Part shown: positions 23,334 through 34,546 of the stretch, piece by piece | How positions within the stretch are numbered: position 1 is the stretch's first letter | Layout: each line of letters opens with the position of its first letter | Source of the DNA: Sebastes aleutianus | Lineage: Eukaryota > Chordata > Actinopteri > Perciformes > Sebastidae | Assembly (NCBI GenBank): GCA_916700875.1 | Contig: CAKAKS010000001.1 | Coordinates: 12,401,741-12,465,740 of the forward strand | Length of the DNA: 64,000 nt | Direction: 5' to 3' | The notes under the pieces: generated by a model | The model's database searches: none | What the model was told of the DNA's origin: nothing | The model's input: the letters and a program-made list of their open reading frames with translations, nothing else | Program-made: the position numbers and the translations under genes

Positions 23334-24800
23334 ATGTAAATAGTCCGTATCAAACATAAGCTAATTATGAAAGACCCAATTGGTGACTCAAATGTACACA
23401 TTACAATATTCGGGGAGGTTTTTGATTCGAACATGGTTTCTCTGAATTGCCACATGAGAAAAAAAACAGCTAATCAGAGCCTCTTTAAACGGTAATTCAA
23501 TTGACATTGTCTATTCAGTGAGACAGAGTCACAATTACACAGTCACGATTAACAGTTTAGTCCCTGCTAATCATATATTTAACTGGATAATCCTATAATC
23601 AATGCAAATTAAAGATGATCTCATTCTTTTGAACGAAATGAAATTCACCCACAAACTATTTCCTGTGATCATCTGCACTCTCTGGTTCAGTTTGTTGTCT
23701 TTACAGTGTGTTGATACCTCCACCCAGATACTGCGGGTGATCTTATTGCGAGGATTTTATTTGCACGTATGATGTGAACCACATCTGATTAACATTACAG
23801 CATCTTTTCAAATGAACAAATGCTTCCTCTCTGCCTGTGATGTGCCAGAGTCTAGTCTCTCAGCACAAGAGGCTTAGGAAGAAGTCAGTGAAGAGGTTCT
23901 CAAGGTCTGTTTGGAGGGTGAGGAGGGGGGAGGCAGCTCAATGGCTTTGACTATCTCCCACTAATGACTCTGATTGTTTTTGCATAGACTCAGTGTCAAC
24001 CGCTCCAAACCACATTATCAAGATTTTGTCTACTTTCCAAACTTGGGCCCACTTAGGCGTCATGAACAAAGCCAACAGGAGGGATGAGACCCATTTTACC
24101 TCAAACTCTTCTGTCGGCAGATAAAACTCACATGATGGATTGCCTCATGGCTGCAGAGTTTTCCAGAAAACATAAATAAATGCTGCAGGACTCGGGCTGC
24201 CTTGCGGAACCCCACGACTCTTGGCATTCGTGGAGATAAAGGGAATAAATTCATCCTGGAGCTCCCGTAAGTGAGCCAACAAATCAACCAGGATGCACAG
24301 AAACAGCCACAGATCCCTGATGATACTTTCATTATCAATGAAACTTCATCTGGTTTTTCCATCGCTGGCAGGCAAATATTACAATTATACATCGAGCACG
24401 GAGAATATGATCTGTACAATAGGTAAATTACAGATTAACCTCTGTCTGTGTTAGCTGGGAGTCTGCAGGATTTTGTGTCTGCCCCATTATTAACATTGAT
24501 TATTATGTTTTATAGGTTATTAGTAATATGCACCATCAAAACCAATCTGCACAAAACAAACCTTATTCTAACTATGGTCCTAATGCTCAGTATGTTCCAG
24601 TTATTTACAGGCTCCACTGCAGCTGGCATATTAAGTTATATTTTTATGAAACAGTGGTTGTTTACAACATACAGACAATGAAGAAGTGGATTATAGTAGT
24701 CCAGTCGCCATAAAAAATGTTGACATTGTACATTTCTGCAAACCACAGGACACGTTGAATGTTGATGTTTCTGAAGCAAAAATATGTTTCATGAATACAT
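23334..24800. other. Unique intergenic DNA
   Basis: No shared repeat. The 107-codon minus-strand frame at 24096-24419 has no recognised domain; its cysteine-rich start does not form a known finger. A GAGG-rich patch lies near 23917-23932. Nothing else seen. Confidence 0.4.
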
Positions 24801-25040
24801 TTCATATCAGCCTTGTATCACGCTTGCAGAAACGTACAATGCCACGTGGTTAGGTTAGGTTTAGGCAACAAGACTACTTGATTAAGGTTAGAAAAAAGAT
24901 CATGGTTTGGGTTCAAATAATGTAACAACATAACTAAACAAACGCAAAAACGTCACTATACCATAAATTAATCACAACCAGCCTTACCAGACTTTGTTAA
25001 ATAACATTACATAACAAGCATAACGTTTCGTAACAAACAT
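24801..25040 (+). repeat. GTTAGG-family interspersed repeat, copy 4
   Basis: The core TTAGGTTTAGGCAACAAGAC, ACTACTTGATTAAGGTTAG and GATCATGGTTTGGGTTCAAA matches the other copies. The preceding AAACGTACAATGCCACGTGG is characteristic of the family's 5' side. The copy ends just before a fragment of a GGGCTGTCAA-family element. Confidence 0.55.
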
Positions 25041-25046
25041 AACAGC

Positions 25047-25317
25047 TAGGGCTCTCAAAGTGAATCTGATAATAACGCGTTAACGCAAATTCCTTTTAAT
25101 GCAACTAATTTTTGAATGCATAAACACAACTTGCAATTTTTAAATTGTAACGGGCTCAGTTTTAAAGCTAGAGTGAAGATACTGTTATCATATGAAACTA
25201 AAAAACCTAAGGAATCCACTGGCACCAACCATGTCGTAAAAGGCTAAATAACGCTCCAAACCAACGTTAATTTTGGCAAGGAAAAATTGGCATGGCCATT
25301 CTCAAAGGGGTCCCTTG
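25047..25317 (+). mobile_element. GGGCTGTCAA-family hAT-type element, 5' fragment
   Basis: It starts TAGGGCTCTCAAAGTGAATC, then AATAACGCGTTAACGCAAAT, the left end of the family seen complete at 41.5 kb. It follows the module shared with 33.4 kb through GGCATGGCCATTCTCAAAGG and GGTCCCTTGA, then breaks off exactly at a perfect hairpin. The rest of the element is missing. Confidence 0.7.
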
Positions 25318-25349
25318 AAATGTTGGCGTTTGAAGAAACGCCAACATTT
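25318..25349. other. Perfect 14-bp hairpin at a repeat breakpoint
   Basis: The arms 25318-25331 and 25336-25349 are exact reverse complements (AAATGTTGGCGTTT and its complement) around the 4-nt loop GAAG. Homology to the upstream MITE ends at the first arm. A perfect arm pair with a minimal loop at the edge of lost sequence is the expected trace of template switching or a snap-back repair event. Confidence 0.8.
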
Positions 25350-25817
25350 TTTCCTGGCAATTGGGCTGATTATTCTGCAGTAGTGGCAGACAATGTGAAT
25401 ATTTATGTTAAATAAGAAGGAAAAAATATGGAGCTGCAGATGTTTGGAAGAGGAAGACAGTGTGATCTGTCTGTTCTGCAACAACATTTTTATATCACAG
25501 CACGTCGTATTGTCCTTCATTCAAGACTAGACAGTAACAACATGTAAAATATGACTTAATGGTTAAGACAGATTTTAACCTAGACCAATTTGAGGTTAAA
25601 ATAGAAGTTTAAGAAGAAGGTTTTAGATACCCCCCTCATTCATGGATGGATGGATACAGTACATAGACAGAGAGATATAAGATAAGATAAGATGGAATCC
25701 AGCTGGTCAGTATCACACTTTAAACTAACTTTTACTCAATGCAGGTTCTATATTCTGTAAACAAACACGACACAAAATATTGTCAACATTGTCACCTGCT
25801 GAGCTGATCTTGACAAT
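25350..25817. other. Unique DNA with a short AGATAA microsatellite
   Basis: The stretch includes AGATATAAGATAAGATAAGA near 25672-25691 and a short GGATGGATGGATA run near 25643. The GATAA tract could be the tail of a decayed LINE or SINE; no body is recognisable. Confidence 0.4.
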
Positions 25818-26302
25818 ACTCTGTATATATAAGAAGTGGATGTGGTGACCGTGACGTCACCTATTGGTTTGTGGACTACGGTTTTGAAGCCTGGAGCTGG
25901 GCATTTTGGCATCTTGGTATTTAGCCATCGCCATTTCGGTTTATGGCCAACACCATCTTTGTTTTTCGGAACCAGAAGTGACACGAGAGGGTGAAGTTAA
26001 GTACAACAGAATGCTGAATAAGAATTTTTTTAAGCGACCACGAGGGTTACAGTTAACTTTCATGAACTGAAAACACACTGTGAAAGGCTTAAAGTTCTAA
26101 GACAAAAACGGACAATGCCCAAACCGGACAACACTGTGGTAGCGACCTGTCAATCACAAGGTAGCCATTATGGTCTATTTAACTCTAAATGGGACCATAA
26201 GTTACTAAATGAACATCATGCTGTGTTGAAGAAGACTTGAAACTAGTGATTGAGACCATAAACTCATGTTTACAATGTTTACTGAGGTAATAAATCAAGT
26301 GT
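25818..26302 (+). repeat. CATAGACTG-family non-coding repeat, copy 3
   Basis: The copy runs from CTCTGTATATATAAGAAGTG, through GTGACCGTGACGTCACC and AACTGAAAACACACTGTGAA, to ACTGAGGTAATAAATCAAG. It is in the same orientation as the 53.3-kb copy and lacks the final part carrying the CCCCCTGCTGG phrase. The minus-strand 78-codon frame at 25748-25984 is a by-product. Confidence 0.7.
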
Positions 26303-27309
26303 CGTGATTGATTTAGTTAGTATATGACCATTTAAACATCACTCAAAATAATGTGACCTTTGTTGTGTCATACAGTGACTCTGCTCTTTTCCAAGTATTA
26401 TATTCATAAAGTGTAATAATTTCTTCTTAAGGTAGTGGAGGCACTCTCCATTTCAGGCGAGGCAGTGTCTCTCCACTATAATATGCTGCAGGAAACCCCA
26501 AAACTTGTAGCTTTTAACTTGTTGTAGACATGAATTCAAGCCGACCACAGACACAGTTCACAAAGAAGCAGCCTTTAATCTTTACTCAACCACCCTTTGA
26601 CTCAGCAGGGGGTGAGTGTTGGGTGTAGTGTCACTTTAACATGGTTTCGAGACATTATATAGTGCAGTGTCATTGCTTACGAAGAACAACATAGAAACAC
26701 TATAATTTGTTGTCTTTACAAGCCTCTCACAAATAGAGTAAAGGAGAAACTAACTCAGTCTGGTAGCTGTTAGGATGTGGTGCTGCCTTCACTACAGAGA
26801 GATTATGTAGGATCTGTGAGTTGTGAAATGTCAGATTAAACAGGTGTCAAATTTACATGGCAGAGGATAAAATCCCGTCATGTGTTTGCTTTGAAAAGCT
26901 GACCTCGCTGCTCCACCCCGTCCACACTGCATTATTCACTTGATATTTTGGTCGATACTAAAGTGAGCCTTGAAGCTGACACTGACTCTGTGCAGCTGTA
27001 CAGCTGGAAGTGTTAGAATAGTGATGGATAGACAGGTGTTTGTGTGTGTCTGTACATGTGAGAATATGTGTGTTTGTGTTTTACGTGTGTCTGTAGTGAA
27101 CATGAACACCTGAATCGTAGTTTTCATGTGACGTATTGGTCCAGTATTTGATACGTAATATCTCCAACAGGTGTGACTGACATTAATTTGGAGCCAGATT
27201 TACTTTAAGAGTCTGAAAAGTGCTTTATAGGCAGACAATCACAGCATTGTGCTGTGCTACAAATACACTCACTATACAATTTTGTGGAGTGCTGAAAAGT
27301 TGAAGCCTT
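26303..27309. other. Unique DNA with a GT-rich patch
   Basis: No exon or family repeat. A degenerate GT-rich stretch lies at about 27030-27095 and is the source of the 63-codon frame there. Confidence 0.45.
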
Positions 27310-27665
27310 TATTGGAGCATATGTGATTATCCCAGAGGTCACAATAGGTCATTTTATATTATATAGTGACAGTATACTATATGAAATGGCTACTATGGGG
27401 ACTAACATCATCACACATGAATACAGTTGGGCTCATTGGATCCACAAGAGTCGCAGCTTTACAGTGATACCGCGTTTTTATCACGAGACTCGTGGTTACC
27501 CATAGAACCCATTTTCATTCACACATCTTGAGGTCAGAGTTCAAGGGTGAAAATGGCGATGCCAGTTTTTCCCTCGCCAAAATGTAGCCTAACTTTAGAG
27601 CATTATATGTTGTCCTTCTTGGTTAGCACCAATGGATTCCTTAGGTCATCTAGTTGCGCTGCATT
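27310..27665 (-). repeat. Reversed fragment of the shared MITE module
   Basis: It matches, in reverse, parts of the piggyBac-like element at 33.4-34.5 kb: GAAATGGCTACTATGGGGAC, GAATACAGTTGGGCTCATTG and GATCCACAAGAGTC, then CCCATAGAACCCATTTTCAT and CCAATGGATTCCTTAGGTC. An internal gap is present relative to that element. Termini are absent, so the parent element type cannot be told from this copy alone. The frame at 27323-27505 is a by-product. Confidence 0.6.
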
Positions 27666-30629
27666 AAAATGTTTTCAGTAGTAGATTTTGGTGGAATGTT
27701 TAGACGTAATTACAGAAAGTTTACGAGCAGGCCGCCGTGTTGTTTTTTTGTTTGAAACAGCGAGCAGAAAACCAGGGACCAATCAGGTGCATTCAACGTT
27801 AGGTTACGTCACTGCTTGAACAGCCAGTTGAGTGGAGCAGCGAGTCCCCTAGTGTCCTCGCCGGACCTGGTGGACATGTACCACTGAATTTAATATTATA
27901 GACATGACCACTGACTATTTGTGTAACAATTTAGCCACAAATTCACAGACTGACCGTACACCGTCCAGACATATACTCGGTTTGGATCAAGTCTTGTTGA
28001 TGCTCTATTAATGCTCTTGATATGGTATAGAGAACCTTTAATAAAATTAATAGAAACCACAGTATGTGAATGCTATTTTGTCATATAAATCTAGCTAAGA
28101 ATGCATTAATATTACACTGTTCAAATGTTATTATGCTGTGTCAATGATAATGGCAGTCCAACAAATTCATTTGACATGCTGTGTAAATTGCTGCATTAGT
28201 AATGCACTAACCCTACTTAAAGTCACATTACATCCGTGTCATTGATAGAGGAATGAAACATAATGAGAGATAATGTCGCATCTGCATCCTTACTAAAAGG
28301 AGCACTGCCTTCTGTCTTCTCTTTCATTTTATTCTAGCATCGTTTTATGAGAATATTCGTTTGTAAATCAAAATATTGTATGGATTAAAAACATATGTAG
28401 GAAGATAGTATCAAACAGTTCAAACTGTATGTGTGATTGTGTGGATGTTGGTGAAAAACCTACATTTTGTAAATATAGTTAAGATTTTTTTCCTTTTTAT
28501 TTTTTACCATTGAAGCAAATACAAGTTTAACATCAAAGACAGGGTGTGTAACAAGGTGCTGCCTATACAGTATGATGTAAATGTATTTAAACTTGCAATA
28601 TCACAAAAGAAAAATATAAATATTTCAGAAAGATAGTGTAGTATCGCTATAAGTCATTCATTTTGAACAAACGAGACACATTTATGTCCTGATTTAGTGT
28701 CAATAGTCACTGAACTATTTGTCCTCAGGTGATGTTTACCAACTTTGATTCAGTGGGCTGGAAATGTGACTCTGGGGGTCAAACTCTGTCGACGCTGAAG
28801 CTGTGATTAATGGACGAACCCTTCAACAGTCCCTTCTCACAGCCCATGTGGCACTCGCCTCAAATATTCAGCCTAATCTACGGAGTCTGACCCGCTCTCA
28901 GGGTTCAGAGGTCAACTATAGCATGAAATATGGCCAGACCTCGTGAGAAGCATAGCGCCTGCTTCTCAGTTTACTTCAGTTTAAAAGCAAAACGCAACGA
29001 GGGAGGGCCGCTTCAGGATGTGCAACTATAAATTAGAGCGTGTTTGATGCCACACGCATGACACAGCAGTAAAAGATCTTTACTTTATCTTGACTCTCAG
29101 CCGCTGCTAGCGCTTCATTGGCAGACTGACAGATATCTTATTTGTGGGATAGCTCGGGCATGTTATTTATATGGCCTCGCAAAAAATTATGGGACTTTTG
29201 AATTAAGTGGTTATTTAAGAAAACAAATTCAATCGCGAGGGGAAGTGGAGGGAGGAACACCAAGAAGGATGTTTAAAAGAGAAACCAGGCCAAGGCCCTC
29301 GGTCTGAGGAGCTCTGGTGATCCGATCAGAGCTGCAGACAAAGGGAAGGAACATCTTTTAAAGCGTGTTTTATTGAAAGCCATAAAAAGTGGTCAGGATG
29401 AATTGTGCCTCGGGGGAATCAGCTTGAAGATTTGGATATAAATCTCAGCCCTCCCCTTGAGGTAAACAAACATGTGTGGCTCTCCGTCTGTCGAGAACAA
29501 ATACTCTCACTTTACATTTTTCTTTTTCTTTCAGTGTTGTGGTAAGCAAGCTCGTTTTATTAGACCCTGTTCAGATTTATTATGGCTTCTTTAAAGTGTG
29601 CAGCATGCTATATATTTTTGCCATGCTTCAGGAGAGTGACCTCAGATTCCTGCTAGGGGAGTTTAGCAGAATTGGAGTGACTCCTAGGCTTGCTGCAACA
29701 ACACTCAGGAGGCAGTGCCATGATGAAAGCCAGACGTGACGTCCCACCTTATCTCTCCCTGGGTGTTTTCACTCAAAACATCACCCCTGTGTGCAAAAGA
29801 TAGACATAAAACCCTGTTCCTGCGACATTTTCCTCCTCCTTCTCCTCTCTTTCCTTCCTTTGACTGGATTCCTAGAGCTCACTCCTTTTTGTTTTTGTTC
29901 AGGATGTGACTCAAAGCAAAAACACTTGTGGGGCGATGACAGGCAGGTCTGGCCAACAGGTGACAATGTCTGATCGTTTTCTCACACCCTATAGCTGCGT
30001 CCTTCTTTGCTCTCAAATAGAAATGAGAAGCGATTTTTATGGCTTTAACTTTTTTTTGCAAACACTTATTTAGTGTTAGAGCTCAGTTTTCATGCAGCTG
30101 AAGGAGGAGATAGCAGTGTGTGCTGCTGCCATCTAGTGTCAGCCTGGTGTTACCCTGGCAAACGCTCCAACATACAGTAGTGTAAGCTCCACTGTAGTGT
30201 TGGGATTCAAGAGTTAAAAAGTGGAAATCATATCAATATGATTCCCCATCTTTTACCCCCAGGTTTTTACATTCCCACAGCATCAACACAAGCCTGGGGA
30301 AGTTTGTAGCCTTTAGTGAGGTTGACATATTTGATTCGACTTCATACAAACATTTCCACAATGGTGGGTGACCACAGCAACGGAGATTACCGAGGCCCTG
30401 CTCTGCTCTGTCCATATGGTGCAGCACGTAGCGCAGGCCGTTAGCCCCAGTAAACACCACATATTGGATTTTGTGTAAGCATGTGTCATGATTTGGCGTT
30501 TTTATATCATTGTATATTGACGGTTGAATTATGTTGTTACACATTGCGCTCTGATTATTTTTGCTTTCACACCATAATGGGATCAAGGCCTGCAGGGATT
30601 GAAAGCTTTCTGCATGTTGTATCTACTGA
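27666..30629. other. Unique intergenic DNA
   Basis: The longest repeat-poor stretch of the first half of the window. At 29505-29549 a pyrimidine tract ends TTTCTTTCAG, followed 7 bases later by GTAAGC. The spacing is too short for a normal exon and no reading frame supports one. The frames at 29476-30061 overlap on both strands and lack domains. Conservation could be present at 28.7-29.45 kb by composition, but cannot be shown here. Confidence 0.4.
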
Positions 30630-30970
30630 CAGGGTTCCGACGCAGTACGGAACAGTATGGAATTTGATTTTAGTCATTTCCAGATCTGGATAAGTATGGA
30701 AAAAAGAAAAGAGAGTATGGAAATACATATCTATTTCAAGACGGTTTCCCCTATTCTGTTTTCTTAAATATAAAATTCAGAATTTCTAAACGTAAATTGA
30801 TCATACAAGCAGCAGAGTGTTTTTCATGGCGTTTGGAGCAGCCAGTTAAAATGTTTACCACGGGCCAGAGCGAACTTGATGTCGTCGAAAGAAAGACAAG
30901 GAGTAGGCTCTGGCGTGCGACTGAACGCACACTCGTACACTGAGCTTCCTCTACGCCTGTACATCACAGC

Positions 30971-31041
30971 CAGGGCCGGCGCGTCCATATAGGCGAACTA
31001 GGCAATTGCCTAGGGCGCCTCTTTGGCAAGGGTGGCGAAAT
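30971..31041. repeat. CAGGGCCGGCGCG transposon-end fragment
   Basis: The phrase CAGGGCCGGCGCGTCCATAT, then AGGCGAACTAGGCAATTGCC and TAGGGCGCC, is the characteristic end of a DNA-transposon class seen in fish. Its second end was not found within a few hundred bases. It lies inside the decayed element at 30630-31965 and is directly followed by another MITE end. Confidence 0.45.
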
Positions 31042-31746
31042 TAGGCCTGCATGATATGAGCTAAATCTGCAATGTGCGATAACATTTTTCAATATTGTGT
31101 TGACGATATGTCTTGCGATAAATAAACAAATATTGAAGTGTGCATATTAGCTATACTATATTAGTATTTAAAATATATTTAGGCTAAATGTTGTTTCTAG
31201 AGCAGCAACAGCAATGTTTACAACAGCAAAGTCATTATATAAACTCTATAATATCTCACTAGAAACAGTGTGATAATAAATACTTAACATTACGGTCTTT
31301 AGCCCCGCGGTCCATTTAATACCAAGTTTCGGTAACCATCCCTAAATGAAATGATCTATCTTAATCATTGCGTTTCAGGCAGTCGGTCGACGACGATGAA
31401 TATATGATTTATCAGTCAGCACTAAGCTAAATGGGGTCGACTATTCATTATTAGCAAAATTACAATAATATGATAATAAAAAGTAACCAGTAGCAGAAAC
31501 TGCAGGCAGACAGCACTGAGCAGAATGCTGCGTGTCCTCTGGCAGCTCGCAGTAAAGGCCCCTCCATCTCAAAGTCCCGGGATGGATTTCTGTCCCTGTT
31601 TGCTTAATAGAGGGGTGCCATCATTATTTTTCACCTAAAGCAGCCTGGGGCACGGCCTGCAAGACAGCTTTGCCCAAAGTTTAAGATTTTTTGACAGTGG
31701 AACATCGTCCAACTTTCTGCGTAGGGCTATGGACTGAATGGCCACA

Positions 31747-31962
31747 ATGGGTAAATGCAAGTTTTCCGAGTGCGGGCTTGACAATCCCAAATACAAAGCC
31801 TGGTTGGTTAACAATTCCAAATGGGGAAAGAAAGCTGGATGTAAACTTTGTGTGAAATCTTGTCACAGCATCCTCCCCGAGTCACAAAGTCAAATATGGT
31901 CTGAAAAATCTGCCAAGAAGACTGAAAATTTGAGTCTGGAAAAGTCTGGAATTTTGTCCTGA
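31747..31962 (+). pseudogene. Transposon-derived N-terminal zinc-finger-like exon
   Basis: From the ATG at 31747 (an in-frame ATG lies three codons upstream) the frame reads MGKCKFSECGLDNPKYKAWL, then a lysine-rich stretch with CKLC. This has the layout I associate with short N-terminal domains of teleost transposon-encoded proteins: a KCKF start, a following leucine and tryptophan, then a CxxC pair that in intact members is followed by two histidines. The histidine part is missing; the frame decays into low-complexity lysine-serine sequence and stops at 31962, 72 codons in all. No splice donor is convincing. I infer a relic coding segment of the surrounding element rather than a host gene. 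Confidence 0.45.
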
Positions 31963-31965
31963 GGA

Positions 31966-33387
31966 ACTGCAGCACTGAAGCCACACAGAGCAGCAGTAGC
32001 ACCATGATAAAATAATCACAAAATAGCTTTTATGCTTTATCGGCGGGTACGTCTAGTGTTGAGTCTCTGGCGACAGCTCAACACGTCATTGCCTCCCGGG
32101 AGTCATGTATCATTTCACAGCATCTTAAAGAACAACATGGGCACAGAAGCAGATGTGTGGAAATGGGAATTGCAGCCACCAACTTAAAAATAACCCCAAA
32201 ACTAACACAGCGTGAGCTCCAACGCGTGTGTTAGAGTGGGCAGGACTTTTCCATGCGTGGTTATGACTTCTCGAAAGACTTCATCAATGTCAACTTAGCA
32301 GATCCAGCGCCCCACACACTTTTCATTTCTTCAACCAGGCGCCAAGAAAACGTCTCGAAACTACCTTGAAAATCCCGGAAAGTGCAATTCCCATATCTGC
32401 AATTTCTGAATGACCTTATCCTAAATCATTTAACTTGATACCACCTCACCCATTTCGTCTATTGCTCATAATTGCTCACCTAAAGTACAAATAAATGATG
32501 CGTAACCCGGGGCAGGAACAGCAAGCTGTGCCTTCAGCCCATACCCGTCTCCTCCCATACATACAGTATATCCTATAGCAGAAACAGACTAGTAAAATAT
32601 TTTAAAGAACTTTTAAATCACTTAAGCTGGGCATAAATCATCCTGCTGCCCTCTTAGCCTATGGCACATTGGCAGCGATTAGGATAATATGCCTGAAAAA
32701 TAAGGAGCACCATTGCACCTTCCAAAATGGAACCGAACCTCTGCTGCATGTGGAAAAAGATCGCCTCGGGCTGCAGCAGCACCAACCGTGGAAACCTGAA
32801 AATGTACTCATCTAGTGCCGAAAATGTGAAGTCTTTAAGCCCCTCTGTCTCTGAGGAAAAAAGAGGAGGAATGGGGGTTTCTTTTATAAGAAGCAACAGA
32901 GTTTGTCGCCATTTCACTGCTCTTGTTTTCCACTTGTAGTTTTTATTTTTACGGGACAGCCTGGCTGCGAAGGTCGGCTCCAAGGGTTTGGCGACAGAGC
33001 GGCAGCACGGGAGCGAATGAGGTCCCTGACGGGGTCTTTGGCTCTGTCGCGTTGACCAAAAGACCCTAAGAGCTACTGCTGCTGCGATTGGACAACTCAC
33101 CGAATACAGGACTCCCGGGATGAGAGCGTGCGGTCTGGGGCTTGGACCAGGGCTATCGAGGACATGCAGTTCAGAGCGTTGGACAAACTTGGAAGGGAGA
33201 AGGCTGAAATCCTGACTCTGCATTTATTTGTTTGCAAACTGAAATGAGCTGCTAATCACAAGCACTGTCGGCTCCCTATTACTTGGCATGTGAATTGAGA
33301 ACTACATCGTATTTTTATTTTAACGATGAGTTTAAAATGATATTAGAACCTGGCAGATGAATAGAGCTACTGCCTGGACTGATGTCT
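31966..33387. other. Unique DNA with the longest open frame of the window
   Basis: A minus-strand frame of 189 codons (32654-33223, true ATG) is the longest in the window. It overlaps a 70-codon plus-strand frame and shows no recognised domain, signal peptide or membrane segment. The 32.63-33.24 kb part is richer in G, C and CpG than its flanks. The minus-strand text CTTATTTTTCAG at 32697-32686 looks like a splice acceptor. The stretch could be a conserved non-coding element or a lineage-specific exon; neither is demonstrated. Confidence 0.3.
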
Positions 33388-34546
33388 TTAACCCCTTAAC
33401 ACTCCGATAGCGGGTCCGGCCGCTATTCTGTCTTTCAGAGGTTGTTGCGGGCTCAGTTTTCAAGCTAGAGTGAAGATACTGGTATCATGTGAAACTAAAA
33501 AACCCAAGCATAACCATTCTATACTAGCTTGTCGGGAAGAATACTAAATAACGCTACGAAGTTACGCAAAATTTTGGGAAGGAAAAACTGGCATGGTGAT
33601 TTTCAAAGGGGTCCCTTGACCTCTGACCTCAAGATATGTGAATGAAAATGGGTTCTATGGGTACCCACGAGTCTCCCCTTTACAGACATGCCCACTTTAT
33701 GATAATCACATGCAGTTTGGGGCAAAAACATGTATTTTCTTTAATGCAGTATAAATGTGTTATTTTCGCCTATTCTAAAATGATGTATTTTTAATATTTC
33801 TGCATACTGGGGTCCCTAAACAGTCTTGGAATTACATAGATTGGGTATTGGGTATTGGGTATCACTGTAAAGCTGAGACTCTTGTGGATCCAATGAGCCC
33901 AACTGTATTCATGTGTGATGATGTTAGTTCTCATAGTAGCCATTTCATTGTAATGAGACCATTTTTTTAAACTTGACCTCACTCCATAAAATGACCTGTG
34001 GTGACCTCTAGGATAATCACAGGCCTCATGAAACTTTACAACCACAAACTAGAGACCTAGAGCATTTAGAGGATGGATGGCTTTCCTAGGTAGATTGACA
34101 ATAAGGGGGTTCTGAGCAGTTTATACAACAGAAATGCTCGCCATCCAATGCAAATGTCAAAAGTTTTTGAGACCAAATCACAGCATGTCTTTTTCTATAG
34201 TGTTCCTCAAGGTCTTGGTGTCTTAATGTGGTATTTTTGAGGGATTATTGATCATTTTGATCAATTCTCCAGTGGTACAAAATGGTTAAATTTAGCACCA
34301 AATGTTCTACGCTCTTATACACTTTCACAATTCATTTATTAATTAATTTGTATTTCTTATTAATGACAATAGAACAACTTGACACACTTGAACAGCATCT
34401 CAAATTAATCTTCAGGTTCCCAGCTTTCAGATGATGTACACCACTTCTATGTGACATCTACTGTTGACTTTTTATTTACCCCTGAACATCCCCTATCCCC
34501 CACCCGTACCCCTCTATAAAAAGAGGGCTGAATGATAAGGGGTTAA
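33388..34546. mobile_element. piggyBac-like non-autonomous element, TTAA-flanked
   Basis: The element (33392-34542, 1151 bp) is flanked by TTAA at 33388-33391 and 34543-34546. Its ends CCCCTTAACACTCCG and the reverse complement CCCCTTATCATTCAG match at 12 of 15 positions. A TTAA target with CCC..GGG ends is the piggyBac signature. There is no transposase frame. Positions 33440-33735 are nearly the same as the interior of the GGGCTGTCAA hAT-type elements at 25.15 and 41.64 kb, while 33870-34030 recurs in reverse at 27.3 kb. A three-unit ATTGGGT tandem lies at 33839-33862. The mix of piggyBac-like ends with a module also found between hAT-like ends is unusual. Confidence 0.75.

Larger units (their letters stand above)
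30630..31965 (+). mobile_element. Decayed DNA transposon (CAGGGTTCCGACG end) with nested fragments
   Basis: The left terminus CAGGGTTCCGACGCAGTACG, followed by ATGGAATTTGATTTTAGTCA and TTTCCAGATCTGGATAAG, has the form of a teleost DNA transposon class whose ends are built from GGAAA and TGGAATTT phrases. A similar GTCTGGAAAAGTCTGGAATT closes the region at 31937-31956. Inside lie a CAGGGCCGGCGCG terminus at 30971 and a GGCCTGCATGATATGAGC terminus near 31043, two other MITE classes inserted later. The coding part is reduced to the exon at 31747-31962. The right terminus is not resolved. Confidence 0.5.

Noticed and set aside
29505..29549. Acceptor and donor signals 7 bases apart (microexon)
   Set aside because: The pyrimidine tract is good but no frame or neighbouring exon supports it; such pairs occur by chance.
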